DNA from: Chara braunii
Taxonomy: Eukaryota > Streptophyta > Charophyceae > Charales > Characeae
DNA: 64,000 nucleotides
Direction of reading: 5' to 3'
NCBI GenBank assembly: GCA_003427395.1
Contig: BFEA01000417.1
Coordinates: 242,476-306,475 of the forward strand
Positions 44,694 through 56,717 of this stretch are shown here, in pieces (positions within the stretch are counted from its first letter, which is position 1; each line of letters begins with the position of its first letter). Position numbers and translations under genes: made by a program. Under the pieces are notes generated by a model, which had not been told where the DNA came from, ran no database searches, and was given only the letters and a program-made list of their open reading frames with translations.

Positions 44694-44770
44694 AGCCAAA
44701 CTCGAACCCGTGATCTATGACATGTGACTTGAAGACTCTATCATTTGAGCAACAATCGCAAACGGCCCCT
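44694..44770 (-). other. tRNA-like sequence (SINE head)
   Basis: On the minus strand, GTTGCTCAAATGATAGAGT resembles a D arm/A box, and CACGGGTTCGAGTTTGG a B box at tRNA spacing. The anticodon arm does not pair well, so a SINE or tRNA pseudogene is more likely than a tRNA. Confidence 0.55.
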
Positions 44771-44992
44771 GTGTGTGATATGCCAGACTGGGGAGATCAA
44801 CAGAACAACCACGAGTAACAACCACAAGCAACCCACGCAGTATCAAAACCCGACGTACAACACCATGGACAACCCTTGGGTGGTGCGTAAGCAGTGTCTG
44901 TATAAGCTTACTGTGCGTCAACCCAAGGGAATGTTTGTCCAGCCGTGCGTCATTCTAATGCCCTGTCGGTGTCCATGCGCAAAGCTGCAATT

Positions 44993-45075
44993 GAGTTTTG
45001 AACCCGCAACCTCGTACCACAATGCACATTTCCAACCGGTGCCACGGTGCTCTAACCACTGAGCTACATCAACTG
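44993..45075 (-). other. tRNA-like sequence with insert (SINE head)
   Basis: On the minus strand, GATGTAGCTCAGTGGTTAGA is an excellent A box/D arm and TTGCGGGTTCAAAACTC a B box. About 15 extra bases between them (near GGCACCGGTTGGAA) break the anticodon arm. A tRNA-derived SINE fits best; an intron-containing tRNA is possible but acceptor pairing was not found. Confidence 0.55.
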
Positions 45076-45466
45076 TACTATAATGTCGTTGTCATGGTTG
45101 AACCTCTCGTAAGTTGTTCCCTCTTATTTTAAGGGAGGACTCGAGGGTTGAGTGGAAAGAAACGTGACTCGGATACTTTTTAATCACTTTTGCAAGTCGA
45201 GTGTGCACTCGAGTTTCAAGTGAAGTGGTGTGGAATGAAGCCCTCACCCTAGTAGACCCACTACGGAGTGCTAGCGCTACCGGAAGACTCGTGGCCTCTC
45301 CCCCTAAAAGAATTTTTTTTTTTTTTTTAACAAGTAAACTCTGCTCGTTTGTTGCTTACAAAAGGGGAGGCCGGGAAACCCTCCACAAACAACCCGGACA
45401 AGAAAAAAAAAAAAGTTAATTATTGGGAATTTGTGACCATTACCCGACTTAGGTGCAGGCATTGGG

Positions 45467-45558
45467 GATTTTAGTTTAGTCGCACAATGGCCAAATCCGG
45501 ACCGCTGCGCAGGTGAGCATGCGAGAGATTTTAGTTTAGTCGCACAATGGCCAAATCC
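45467..45558. repeat. Direct repeat of 32 bp
   Basis: GATTTTAGTTTAGTCGCACA followed by ATGGCCAAATCC occurs at 45467-45498 and 45527-45558, 60 bp apart. T-runs beginning near 45309 and 45569 lie outside the pair. Confidence 0.85.
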
Positions 45559-45568
45559 CAACGGAAGA

Positions 45569-45995
45569 ATTTTTTTTTTTTTTTTTTTTTTTAAGCTATA
45601 TTCTTCTCTCAATTTCACCTCACACTACCTACCTACCACTACTCCTAATTGTAGGCATACGGGGGACCCCGTAGCAGCCAGAACCGTGTTCACGAGAGAA
45701 CATGCGAGGGCTGCTCCTGACCTACAGGTGGGCGATACCAGCTAGGGGACAGTCGGTAGCATCAAGGACCATGCCAACAGGACCCATCCCTGTACCTCCC
45801 CTCATGTCCCCTCCCCTACAAACATCAGCATACTCTGCTCAATGCCGATCGAGGGATCCAGTGGTCTATCTTTAGGTGGCGGGCGCCAAGCATGCTCAGG
45901 GAGGTACATGAGGCTAATGGGGATTGAACCCACTACCTCCTGAATGCCACTTGCGAGCCATACCAACCGAGTTAGGCCGCTGGATGAAAATCCTA
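45569..45995 (-). mobile_element. tRNA-derived SINE with poly(A) tail
   Basis: Read on the minus strand, the 5' end has GGCCTAACTCGGTTGGTATG (A box) and GTGGGTTCAATCCCC (B box) at tRNA spacing. The element ends in a tail of more than 20 A (T-run 45569-45592 on the + strand). The length of about 0.42 kb suits a SINE. A target duplication was not established. Confidence 0.6.
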
Positions 45996-46509
45996 TCTCA
46001 TCGTTTTTTTTTTTTTTTTTAACTTTATCATTATCATTATAAACTTAGACTGAGGTCGGAGACCTTACAATTCAACCCGGGGTACGGACAACATCAGCCA
46101 GCTTAGCTTACAAGTACCAGCCTGCAGAACCCATCGAAACTGAGTTCCAATTCCTACTTCGTATCGATCCTACCCCAAAAAATAAAAATCAGGCTTCTTC
46201 GCACACTTGTGGAATGTCAACTCAAAATGTCTACGCGCCCAGACGGGAATCTGTAGCCTTAAATCTCTGTGTTCCTGTGCGTGAATACATGTTTGCCTTT
46301 TGAACACTATACTAATTCAGTCTAATATAATCTATGTCTGGGACTACCCCGACCCAGAGGACCTGGGATAGGTCCGGGTCCTACATGACACTCTCCTAAA
46401 GGCCTACCATGACCCTAACCCACCAAGTGCCCTGGTGGGTGATCTGGCTTCCAGGGCATGCTCACCTGTTCAACCCGTACTAATCTAGTCTACCGTTCGT
46501 TCCCCAGGG
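45996..46509. other. Unassigned; starts with poly(T)
   Basis: A T-run at 46003-46020 followed by AACTTTATCATTATCATTA may be another minus-strand poly(A) tail. The hairpin CACTTGG/CCAAGTG-like words near 46420-46440 (CACCAAGTGCCCTGGTGGGTG) are noted. No gene was seen. Confidence 0.35.
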
Positions 46510-46755
46510 TTGTTCATCTCCAGGATCCAGTGTGAGATGACCAAACCCTTTTTTGTCTTGACCGATGCTAGCTTCTTGTTCATCGCTCAGGTTCGTGTGA
46601 ACCACCTCAGTTGGCTTCGAGATCCTTTGCCAACTTTGGCTTTCCTTCTCCAATCCACTCGGATGGCCTATTTCATGCCTTGCTTGATGATGCATTTCGT
46701 CTCCATGTCTGACAGTGGTCGTTTCCGGAATCTTGCTTTGTTCCTGTCTTTCTAG
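46510..46755 (+). pseudogene. Possible Ty3 RNase H fragment
   Basis: The frame reads EMTKPFFVLTDASFLFIAQV. The KPF-L-TDAS pattern resembles the start of Ty3-type RNase H. The expected following residues (GAVL-Q) are not present and no neighbouring pol domain is seen. A chance match is quite possible. Confidence 0.2.
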
Positions 46756-47386
46756 ATGACCTCACAAATAAGCCCCCTGACCACATGAGCTACGTACCCC
46801 CAACCTCTATGTCCTTTCACATTAGTAGGTAGGAACCCCAACAACACCCATCTCTCATCCCAACTCACAGTCTGATCCCTGAACTTCACAGTCTGATCCC
46901 TGAACTTCTCCCAGTGGTACGACCACCATTTCCATACGCTGGACACTCCCACCATAAGTGTATGGTGGATTCAAATGGCCACCTGGATCTCGAGCATCCC
47001 AGATCGACCTCCATACCCTTGCTCCTCAGCCACACTGCTGATGAAGTGACAAGCAGGGACAGTAACCATAGTAAACTTACTTGTTTTCCGTTAGGTATTA
47101 TTGTGAGAGTTTCCTACAATCTCTCGAATTTTTTACCTGCCTGCGAAAGGTCTTCTGTCCAGGCTGCCTGTCATCTGGATGTAGCAATCTGCGCGGGCTC
47201 TTTCCGACCGGGGGTTGATCTCTGGTACCCTTGAGCTAATGTATAGTCCACGAGACACATGGGCGCTTTCTCCCCTGCACTGGGCGACCAGCTCCACGCA
47301 GTAGGATCTAGGCTCAGTAGACGCAGCGAGGTTCTACCAATCCAGGAGGGAGCCTTGCTCACTCGCGGGCGGCTGTGCCTTTCTAT

Positions 47387-48498
47387 TACCCTGACTTGAG
47401 TTGGGTTGTCCATTCCGCCAGTGTCATCCATTGGTTCCGGGTACTCAACCTGGCTGCTTTGGCTATCCAACCCTGAAGTTGTGCTTGTTTTTTTTGTGCG
47501 GTGCCCACCAACCCCAGTCCCCGTTTCTCCCTTGGGAAGGTTAAGGTATCAAAGGCCACCTTGGAGATGCCCTTTGTCGACTGCGCCCTTGGTTTCCATA
47601 GGAACTTCGCCACCAATCTCCTAATTGCTCTCACCACGCCCACCGCCAGTTCTCTCACTGTTGTTACGAATCGAGAGTAGGGCTACATTTGCCACCAGTG
47701 CTCTCCCTATCAAGGACAGGTGCCACGCTGTTCCCCATAGCCTGAGCCTTACCGCAATGCGCTACTGCAACAGCGAGCCCTATATCGATCCTTCCATTTG
47801 GAGACGAATCAGTACTCCGAGAAACCTTTCCTCTTTGGCCCTTTCTACCCGTTTCATCCCCATTCCACATTGAGTGAGAACTAACCCGGCAACATAAATG
47901 TGAATTTCCTCCAGTTGACTGAGGCTCCCGAAAGTGAAGAGTACTCTGCTAGGATTCCCTTCATCCTCGAGAGGGTGTTAACCGTGTTTTCACTTACTTC
48001 AAAGAGGTCGTCCGCCAATGCCTTCACCCTACAAACATCCTCGTTGTGCAACTGCAAACCTCGGATGTCCGGGTTCCTTCGGATTCTGTTAACGAGCACT
48101 TCAAGCTGTAGCATGAAGACCAGTTGAGCAAGGGAACATCCCTGTCTCAACGAGCGAGATATCTGAAAAGGCTTAGAGAGGTGGTCGTTGATCATGGCCG
48201 CGAAGGACAAGAAAATGTACATTGTTTTGATCCACAAACAAAAGTCGATTTTGAAGCCCATCCTCTTGAGGACGGTGAGAACAAACGTCCAACCTACCTT
48301 GTCGTAGGCTTTCTCCAGATCCAGTAGGAGAGCAACCATGTCCAACTCTTCTGTTTGAACAATTTTCAAAGTTTCGATGACAGTTTTGATGTTGTTGAAG
48401 ATTGATCGGCCCTGTATGAACGTCCCTTGGTCTCTTTCTACTAGCTTAGTGCCTGGGGAGCATCGCTGGCAGAGTTTGCTTACCTTCTTGCATTGCAT
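47387..48498 (-). pseudogene. L1-type LINE reverse transcriptase, broken
   Basis: Minus strand. From 48498 to 47881 a 205-residue frame carries L1-clade RT motifs: QGRSIFNNI, then motif A LLLDLEKAYDKV, motif B SLRQGCSLAQLVF and motif C ALADDLFEV (usual Y/FADD). A stop follows. The thumb/connection region continues in another frame (ERFLGVLIRLQMEG, then stops, then LSLIGRALVANVALLS). The C-terminal part lies in a third frame at 47658-47387, with FLWKPRAQSTKGISKVAFDTL and EKRGLGLVG, typical of plant L1 elements. The endonuclease and N-terminal RT are missing, so the copy is 5'-truncated and dead. Confidence 0.85.
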
Positions 48499-50389
48499 TC
48501 CCCTTTTGCACTAGTTGTCTGTCATTTGAGGGCGTGTCACATGCAACTCCCTCCCTGCTATGTTTCTTTCGCTTCCGCATCTCGTTCTCTCAGGAAATTG
48601 TGACATCTCTCTCTCATCTGCCCCCCTTCCTTTTTCATTTGCCTTTTTTTTATCCTCGTCTCACTTTATGTTGTCATCGCTCCTCTCTTCCTCTTCATCG
48701 CCCTCGTCCGCATCATGAAAACCTCTACCCGAAGTTTCACTATCAGCCTCCCTTGCCTTGCACCGCCTCGTCTTCCTCTCTGTCCGTCTAGTCAAATATG
48801 AAGTACTCTTGTTCGTCTTCTACTTCCTCTTGAACAACGCTATGCAAATATGTGATTCTCTTCTCCATCTTGTGTTCTCGCTGTGACGTTTTTTCTTATC
48901 GCAACCTCTTCACGGACGCTCTTGGTGGACGGTTCTCGCTGCCACTAGCCCGCTTCCTCTGGACGAGAGTGGCGAGTGGGGATTCATTGCGTTCTTTCAA
49001 CTTCGAACTCCCCTTCATACGTGATGGAACATAAATAAGTGGTTGACTAATGTGGATGCGCAATCGTTATGTGTACGATTTCAGGCTTCCGCTTCTACAA
49101 TGTTCTTTTTTTTTTGTCAGCCTTGCATGTCTTCCTCCCCTTGTTTTTGTTTTCCACGAGCTTGTACATATCCTCATACTTTGGCCTTGGAGCTATTAAC
49201 CTTTTTTTATCTCACATACATCAAATAGAATTCAACAACAAATGCGTCAGATATGTCTCTAGTCATTACAGCCCCCGTGCTGTGATGGCTTGAGAGAGAA
49301 AGAGAGAGAGAGGGAAAGAAAAAAAGAGAGATGATGTTTAAACAGTGACATAAAAACCATTCGTGTATCGTCATTATTGCGATGTTATTTGACTCATCAA
49401 CTTCTTTGCGCGTTCTTGTTGTCTACCTGTATTATTAGACGACACGGAATTGCGTTGTCATTCATAAAATAAAAAAGAAAAACACGCTATTTCATTCATG
49501 AGACACTTCGCGAGAAAGTTCGCAACAGTGTACCAATGAGCTGGTCAAGCGACCGATCTTTTTGTTCAATTGCACGCGGTAGTGAACTTACGTTCGACAC
49601 TCCCGGCGCACAAAGGCACCCATTATGAAGCACTGCTCGAACTTCTGTTGATGAGAACTCTTAACGCTTTTGTTATGCGTGAGGTCGTTATTGTGTCGTG
49701 ACTTTTTGCAACTGCAGCGCAGCGCGCTAACCGGTTCACCATAGAATGATGAAATTGGTGAACAGTTCTTTTGTTTATATGAGTTTTATTAACAATTGTC
49801 AGTATGTCTTTGACTGTTACATCCGTTGGTGCAGTTGCTGCAAAATATAGTATTATTCTAGCAGTGACACAACATACATAAACACCACAGTTGGTGGAGT
49901 TATTCTGCTAGGGACATTCCGCATGTGAGAGTTTACATTCTAGTAGATCTTTACATGTCACCCACAAGGTATCAACCTTTTTCGGAGTCAACATCCTTGC
50001 GTTGAATGCGTTACACAGATACTTGTGTCAAATAAACGTTTTCAAGGTCTTTCATTCCTCTCGTGTCTTCCTTTTTAAGGAGTCAACCACGATGACAATA
50101 GGAGGTTTGTTGATTTTCTCGTCCTACATGACTGCCAAGAAGTCTCCGACATTCAGCAACAAAAGTAAAATTCAATGTCTTTTGTGGTTCACAGGTATTT
50201 CGACAATTGTGGCGCATCACAATTCATTGCCTAGTCGATGCAACTTCCTTGGTTTGTTCTTGATCGAGCTTTCTCATCCTGTTTTCGCCACATGCACTTT
50301 CTGATTCACAATGACTTGGGGGTGCCAGAAAGTTGTACACACATGAATTGTTGCGATGTTCCGTGCCGACGAATGTTCTTCATACGAAG
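48499..50389. other. Unassigned segment
   Basis: T- and C-rich sequence with short frames (for example 48534-48791) that lack codon structure. A GA-rich stretch lies at 49288-49330. I see no gene. Confidence 0.45.
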
Positions 50390-50964
50390 ACACAGACAAA
50401 CGTCACATTGCCACACACCAATGTGGTCAACTTTACAATTCTCTGTAACTCACACCACGCCTCACACACTCAAGCCCCAATCATAGTCCAACTCATCATA
50501 AACCTCATAAGTTCTTTATAATGGTCATTAAAAGAAGTTCGGTTAAGACCCTCAAAGAAACATATCAAATCTCAGTGCTCAGGCATCAAGTTGAGGTACA
50601 AGTGTAAGCAAAGTTGTGTCGTGAGCTGACGAGTTGGCGATCAACCAACCGACCTGTTATCAGTGATAACAAAAGATGATCCTCGTGAGATGAAGTTGAA
50701 TCTAATTCAATCCTCGAATCAAATGAATCAAACGAAGGACCTGTAACACAAGACAGATCGATTCTCAAGGCTCGACTATCAATGTAAGGGGAATGAATCT
50801 CCATAGCACATTCTCTTTCAAGATCTACTAATAACTAAGTCTAAGTTTACCTTTAAGCCAGTGCTCAAGGAAAGGTAGACTTATGGCAGAATCTCCCCCA
50901 TACGGAGTGGATCACCAGAATCGCCACCTGTCGAAATATAATCTAACCCTTTCAAACGAAGAAA

Positions 50965-51905
50965 ATTTCGGCAGCGCTTCCCGTAGGAAAAATGTCTTCT
51001 TATAATGTATATTAGCTCAAATATGGAAACCGAAATAATCTATAACTCTCGAAAGTCGGATTTTGTCTAACTCCCTGAATTAGTAAAAATTTGGCCAGCA
51101 CTCCCTTCAGAAAATGAGACTTCTTATATTTATACTAAGTCAACTACGAACTCAAAAACAGAACTTGAGTTCAACTAAGACAAAATTTAACTAACTTCTT
51201 AGATTTGTAAAAATTTTGGAGAGCCGGTTAACCGACCCCCCATTTTTCACCTCAGTTTATAAGAAAATCATAAGACCATTTCAAACAAACTCCACACCAA
51301 TGTATAGAGTGCACTTCTTACTAACATATTAGAAAAACAAAAAAAAAAAAAATTAATTATAAACACATAAAACAACACCTCAAAAGTGCATTTTCAGGCA
51401 ATTTTGTCAAAAAAAAATTCATCGAGATTTCAGGATTTTCAGGATGATCAACAACACAAATTCTAATAACCCTAATGGCACCAAATTTGGCGTACAGCAA
51501 GCTTGTCAAAAAAAAAAAAAAAAACAAGAAAAAAAAATCCAAAAAAACACAAAATTTGACCCCGAAACCGTAATTTCAGGATCATTCATGGTTACTAAGG
51601 GCCGAAAAGTGGGGGTCCCCGTTAACCGCTTGTGTTTGGCAGCACTCCTTTTAGAAAAGTGTTATTTCAATATTTATACAAAGCTAAGTTTATAATCTAA
51701 AACAACTTTGACTTCTCAAGGTCCAACTTTGTCTAACTCCTTGAATTAGCAAAAATTTGGGCAGCACTCCCTTTAGAAAATAAGATTTTTCATATTTTTA
51801 CTAAGCCATATATAAAAATTAGACAAGTTGAACTTTGAAAAGTTAAATTTTGACTAACTCCTTGAATTTCCAAAATTTTCGGCAGCGCTTCCCCTAGAGA
51901 AAGTA
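50965..51905 (-). repeat. Array 2, copy 3
   Basis: Units near 50971, 51093, 51639, 51763 and 51884 (+ coordinates) contain GCAGCGCTTCCCGTAGGAAA or GCAGCACTCCCTTTAGAAAA. Regular ~122-bp spacing is interrupted by the insertion at 51225-51629. Confidence 0.7.
51225..51629. mobile_element. MITE-like insertion in array 2
   Basis: CGGTTAACCGACCCCCCATTT at the left end is matched inverted by AAAGTGGGGGTCCCCGTTAACCG at the right end. Array-2 sequence is interrupted exactly here (AAATTTTGG left, GGCAGCACTCC right). About 405 bp long with no coding frame. The target duplication is unclear. Confidence 0.6.
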
Positions 51906-52220
51906 GCTTACCATAATTTATACAAAGCCAAGTAGAACAAATGATCCCTGAAAATATGAAAATTGATCTTAGTAAAAAAAACGTAGTTAAAAAAATGCAG
52001 GAATTGAAACTAACTCCTATCGCTCTGGAACGTGACGAACAGCTAAAGCAACTACTTATCAAACTGAAACTCAGACCAAGTAGTACTCTCACTCAATCAC
52101 ATGCAAGGCCAAACCACAAGGACTAAGTACTCTCACCATCCCCAAGTCAAAAATCCTCACAGATAGTTCATGAATCTTTCAGATGATTTAACCCTTATAC
52201 CCAAGTTACATATGGCGTAA

Positions 52221-52630
52221 CGCTAGACCATTCAGCTTAGAAACAATGTTTAGCATGCCTTTAGGATATACACGAACAGGTTGCACAACTACGTTTTTCT
52301 TCCTTGGGCATACGACCAGACCATTCAGCTTAGAAACAATGTCTGGTCGCCCTGAACTGTTTAATAGTCAAAGTTTAATAATTTTCTGACTTTGTTTTCA
52401 AAAGAAATGAGAGTATGATTCTTCAGCCTAACTTCAGTCAGAAACCCCAAAAGAAACAGACAGACAAAGCCATTCACTTATAAACAATGCTTAGTCCCAA
52501 AGATCAGTCAGGCAAACCCTCAGAATTAAACACAACAATCAGACCATTAAACTTAGAAACAATGGCTGGTCCTTCAGAAAACAGTTAAATAAACATAGCC
52601 CTCGGCCATTCAGCTTAGAAACAATGCCCA
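52221..52630 (-). repeat. Array 1: constant-loop hairpins, copy 3
   Basis: On the + strand the loop is CATTCAGCTTAGAAACAAT with stems GCTAGAC/GTTTAGC (52222/52248, one G-T), CGACCAGAC/GTCTGGTCG (52313/52341), GACAAAGC/GCTTAGTC (52463/52489, one mismatch) and ATCAGAC/GGCTGGT (52538/52564, imperfect). A last loop near 52606 keeps only three pairs. Confidence 0.75.
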
Positions 52631-52860
52631 TTCCTTGGTTGACCCGGTCAAACGCATGCACATTGCCTTCCTCCCATCTTTCCTCAGATGCAATCCCACA
52701 ATCTGCTTTCGGTCAGACAATAAAACTGAAACTGACATTATGCATGCATTCCTTTAGTTAGTCTGGTTTGCGTCATGAAAGTCAAACATAAAGTCAACGT
52801 AGGGATGCAGGCAATATATTCAGTCAAGCATAGCAAAAAATACACATATGGGTTGTAACT

Positions 52861-52870
52861 GGGTTTATAG
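52861..52870 (-). promoter_or_regulatory. TATA box of A-type LTR, copy 3
   Basis: The minus-strand word CTATAAACCC, with flanks CCCCT and AGTT, is shared with copy 1 at 7111. Confidence 0.55.
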
Positions 52871-54444
52871 AGGGGAAGCAACTGTTACCTCTTAGTTCCT
52901 TGCCTCCAGAACTCCTCCTGAGTTCCGGCAGAGCTCTCGCAATCGGTGGGATGACTCCCCACAGAGTCTTGCTACGGTCCTACGGGTTGCAAGCCCGCCT
53001 GCCGCCTTCCTCTCAAAACAGGACTAGACTTAGAGTAAGAATGGCAGAAGGAGGGGTTTCAGACGCTCGAGATATAGTAGGGGGACAAACTCAACTCGCA
53101 GGAGAGGGCCTTTAAACCTTCACGCGCCTGAAGGCCCTGCAATGATGGCCAGAATCCACAGGCGCTGGTCAACTGAAGTCAAAACACAAACTGCTGACTC
53201 CCTAGCGACTCTCCGAATCGCAGCAATAACCTTTTTTTGCAATGAAACCAGACCCTCCGCAGAGCCCGTGACTCGATGCGTGAGGACCACGAGTAAGTCC
53301 ACTAGCTTATAACTCTTTTTCAGCCACTTCACTTGGTAGGATGAACTGCGCAGCGGCCAATAGCCTAGTCCGCACCTCACAATTGACCTGTTGTGGCTTC
53401 GTTCAACAATGATCTGCGCTGCCAGTCAAAGAGGGAATCATTAGTCCTCACCGTTCATCTCATGTTGCTCCGTTCAGCAGTGGACAGGCGTACCAACCAA
53501 CAGGTAAGTATGTAGTTCAGAATCTTGTTACTTTTAGACGTTAGGATGGACGGAGCGCCAGCCAAGCGGTAAGTTTCCAAGCCGCAATGAGTGTGCTCTT
53601 CATATTGCAAGTGAACTTCCTTCCCAGATGCTTGTTCTAACTGCAGGGAGCGATCAGGCCATACAACCTAGCACAGCCGTCGCATCCACATTCGAAACTG
53701 GTCTCAACAACACTTTCCCTGTTCTTCAGCTCTGAGCGGTTGCGGTTTATGTACGTAGCTTACTCTAACTTAATAGCCACGTAGCTTAGGACGAGTCTCA
53801 TGTTCGCTTCTACTGGCGGCATCGCAACTCTGCATACAAGTTGAATCTCAGTCCATTCCGTTTCGCCTGCCTACCGGGTAAGTCCTCTGCCATGAGATCC
53901 GTCTTCGCTGCTTCGATCCAACACTCGGATTGGCCGCTAATGGTTAGCAGGCCAGTCTGCGATCCCGTAGTCATTTAACGTTATCCCCACCGACAAGATC
54001 AAGATGAATCCTTCGTTAGATCGCGGAAGCGTACACTGCCTCATTTGTAGATCCATTGCGTCCCCACCCTTGCAGCTTGCTCTGTGCCACCTCTACGGAA
54101 GGACGAGTAAATCGAATGAATCTTCCGCTAGAACGCAAGCAGGTTCATTGATATTTTTCAGCTCTCTTACCTCGGCTCAACTCCTACCAGTTAGACTGCC
54201 TGAACCAATCACCCTGGCGCGAATCTAACACTACGACTTGACTCGCAGCAGCAAGAAACCCCCGAGACGTGCCTTTAATCACCCGTTTTCATTAAGAAAT
54301 GAGCGAGATCCGTGTTTCTGGCCTCTCTTCTCCTTCTTCCTCACCATCTCTCCGCGTCTTTTCTACTCTAGCCCCTTAAACACTAACTCTCCTACGAATC
54401 TAACCCCGCCATTGCACTCGCCCCGTCTGAAACCCCCCGCTTCA

Positions 54445-54849
54445 CATCTTGGTTCACCCAAAACGACTAAGGAATAACCAAGATATCCCGTTTTTACTCC
54501 CTCCATCGCTCCTGTTTTTCCTTTCACCATATCTCGGCGCGGTAAGTTTTTCTAACTAACATTCGTTCTACTACTCTAACACTCAACCTAACCTCACCAG
54601 CGGATTCTCCCAACGAAAGAACCTTAATCTTACCTTTTATTTCACTCGATTCCTCGCAGAATCGAGTGAAAACTCCGTTTTCCAAAATTTGTCATATCTG
54701 CATTCTCGACATTTTCGCGCATCACTTCTTTCTTCTATCAACTAACCTACCGACTGTCGTCCCATTCTATCAGCATATTTCGAGTCGCCCGCCCTAGAAA
54801 CCCCTATATTATGTCTTTCCCTGCCTGATTTCATCAAGGAACGGGCGGG
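54445..54849. repeat. Array 3, copy 3
   Basis: TTTCACTCGATTC/GAATCGAGTGAAA is a perfect 13-bp stem (54640/54659). CCTGCCTG(A)TTTC/GGAACGGGCGGG (54820/54838) pairs with some G-T. A looser CTTGGTT/AACCAAG pair lies near 54450. Spacing is again close to 178 bp. Confidence 0.65.
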
Positions 54850-55423
54850 TTATACTACGTTTTACCCCTCCACCATAGTTGTTTCTTTCGTCGTTGCTGC
54901 GTGTGCATCCGGCACAAATATCCGTCCGGGTTCGCTCACGGCTCCCTCCCTGCGTCTGTCACACTCGCTGCTCTTTTTCTTTCCCTGCACGTACCCGGCA
55001 CGGTTCTGGGTCAGATTCATTCCCATATTGCCCGCCTCCTACCTCCGCATTCCTTGCTTCTTGCCCTCATCATCGTAACCCGTTATCTCGAGGCTAGCGT
55101 TGCATCCGACCCCGCAGTCGTCTCCTTGTTAGCACAACGTCCGTCAATGTTTGGTGTGGCCTGGTGTGCACAACCAGCGAGTCAACCCTGTGAGAGACCT
55201 CAGACACGAACACCAACTACGTGGTCCGATCAGTCTTTCGCCTCTATACCCGGAGGCTGACGATCAACTTGGTTAGCTATTGTCGTCCCAACCCTTGCCA
55301 CACTCTCCTCTGGATTTTTCCCCTAGCTCACCTCGTTTGATCAGACCCCGCCACCCCCTCTCCCTCTCAGCGGACAAGCCCCAACCCAACTTCTCATAGC
55401 AGGCCGCGGAGCCGAGGGCACGA

Positions 55424-56696
55424 TGTCGGGCGACTGTCTATCAGCCGAAGGCTTTTTTCTTTGAAAATAAAAACATTTTTCCCTTTTTTTTTGCTGTTTT
55501 TGCTTGGTTTTGACGTACGTGTGCATGTGGATATGGTATTTATGGATGTCCTCGGGCATCCGGTCTTCATGCTAACCCTTTGATTGGCCGGAGTGACAGT
55601 CCAGCCCTTGGTCGCAAGCGGGCTCAGGCGGATCATAAGAGATTGAAGTTCCCGGTGTCAGAATCTAAACATGCGGGGCGATCGGTGTGCGTCGGAACGG
55701 CCTTGATCATATAAAAAACGGGCGGCCGGTTAAGGCCCGGAACCTCGGTTATGAATGGCCACCGGACCGCCGCGGATGTACGTGGCGGGGTTCGCTCGTG
55801 CCTAGCATGATCTACGGTACCGGGAGATCAGGAGGGACGCCTCGACGGCCGACACGATTCTGATGCGGCAACCAGAGGGCGCCTGCTACAACGCGAAGAA
55901 GCGGCCTCATGGCGACTCTCGGAACTGGCCGCGAGTTTGGGAAGGAGTTGGTGCTCGCACCAGGGAAAAGTGGGCTCACATGGTCTCCAAACATGGGTTT
56001 TTTTCAATACCAGGATTGTCAATAGACTTGGGGTGGGAGAAGAGGGATCTGAAAGGGAGATGAGAACTGTAAAGGACCTGAACTTTGACCCTGAACTGCA
56101 GCTTAAATACTTCGGGCGGGCCGCGAGATTGGGGTCCACTTTTGCGTTTCGCTTGAGTCTGCAATTTGTTTCTCAGTCGACTCGATTCGCCTTGGGCTCA
56201 GCTCACAACTGGCCTCACCTTTGTTCAGGTCTCGTGTCTGAGTCTGGTCCTCTGTGTTCTCAGTCGGAGGCTGACTGTGTTTTCGAGTCATTGCGGTATA
56301 CTTTCTCAGCATTTTTTTTTATTTTTTATTTTTTTGGCTTGCTCTCTTGGGGTCAATAGAACTCGTCTCGCTCGCACCTTTCATCTCTGTGACTTCTGCA
56401 CCAAGTAACGGTTGCGTCGAGTTTGCTTGGAATATGTGCAGATTGCCCTCGGTTTCGGTCAGAATTAGCCCCGAGCCGTACCGAATCTAAGCTCGCGCTT
56501 CGGGCCGAAGAGCTGTCCGGTGTCTGGAAACCAGCATTCCCTCCTTTCCTCTCTGGCGTGGTGTCAATCGCCTCGGGGCTCGAGTAGGGTTCCTCTTAGG
56601 AATTTTTAAGCGGACGGAGAGCCGAGGGTTGCGAACAGGTGGGCCCGAAAAGTGGGGGGGAAGTACTACAACAGGGGACCGGGAGGTTGCCTCACA
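55424..56696 (+). mobile_element. LTR of a second retroelement (D-type)
   Basis: The right boundary is set by a tRNA-Asp PBS at 56700, three bases after CTCACA. A TATA box (CATATAAAAAACG) lies at 55710. The left end is not certain: TGTCGGGCGAC at 55424 resembles the other LTR starts, while TGTCAGAATC at 55659 would leave a U3 of only about 50 bp. No second copy is in the window, so the LTR is inferred from the PBS, TATA and TG...CA ends. Confidence 0.5.
55708..55720 (+). promoter_or_regulatory. TATA box of D-type LTR
   Basis: CATATAAAAAACG is a strong TATA match about 1 kb upstream of the PBS and could drive a transcript of the ORF array. Confidence 0.5.
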
Positions 56697-56699
56697 AAG

Positions 56700-56717
56700 T
56701 GGCGCTGTTGCCGGGGA
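56700..56717 (+). other. Primer binding site (tRNA-Asp)
   Basis: TGGCGCTGTTGCCGGGGA differs at one base from the classic tRNA-Asp PBS of plant Athila/Tat-type elements and is a closer match than the one at 23136. Confidence 0.8.

Larger units (their letters stand above)
50390..54900 (-). mobile_element. A-type LTR, copy 3 (truncated)
   Basis: From about 50390 it aligns with 29388 onward of the solo LTR, in the same orientation (LTR sense on the minus strand). It keeps the order array 2, array 1, TATA (52861-52870), the conserved GGCC(A/T)... block near 53140, then C-rich U3 with array 3. Its U5 end is missing on the left and its start is not found on the right, where homology fades before 55 kb. 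A MITE-like insertion splits array 2. Confidence 0.6.

Noticed and set aside
44993-45075. Intron-containing tRNA gene
   Set aside because: A and B boxes are good, but I could not pair an acceptor stem and the surrounding cluster is SINE-like.
47171-47470. Minus-strand 99-codon frame
   Set aside because: It overlaps the LINE 3' part in a different phase and has no LINE or host similarity.
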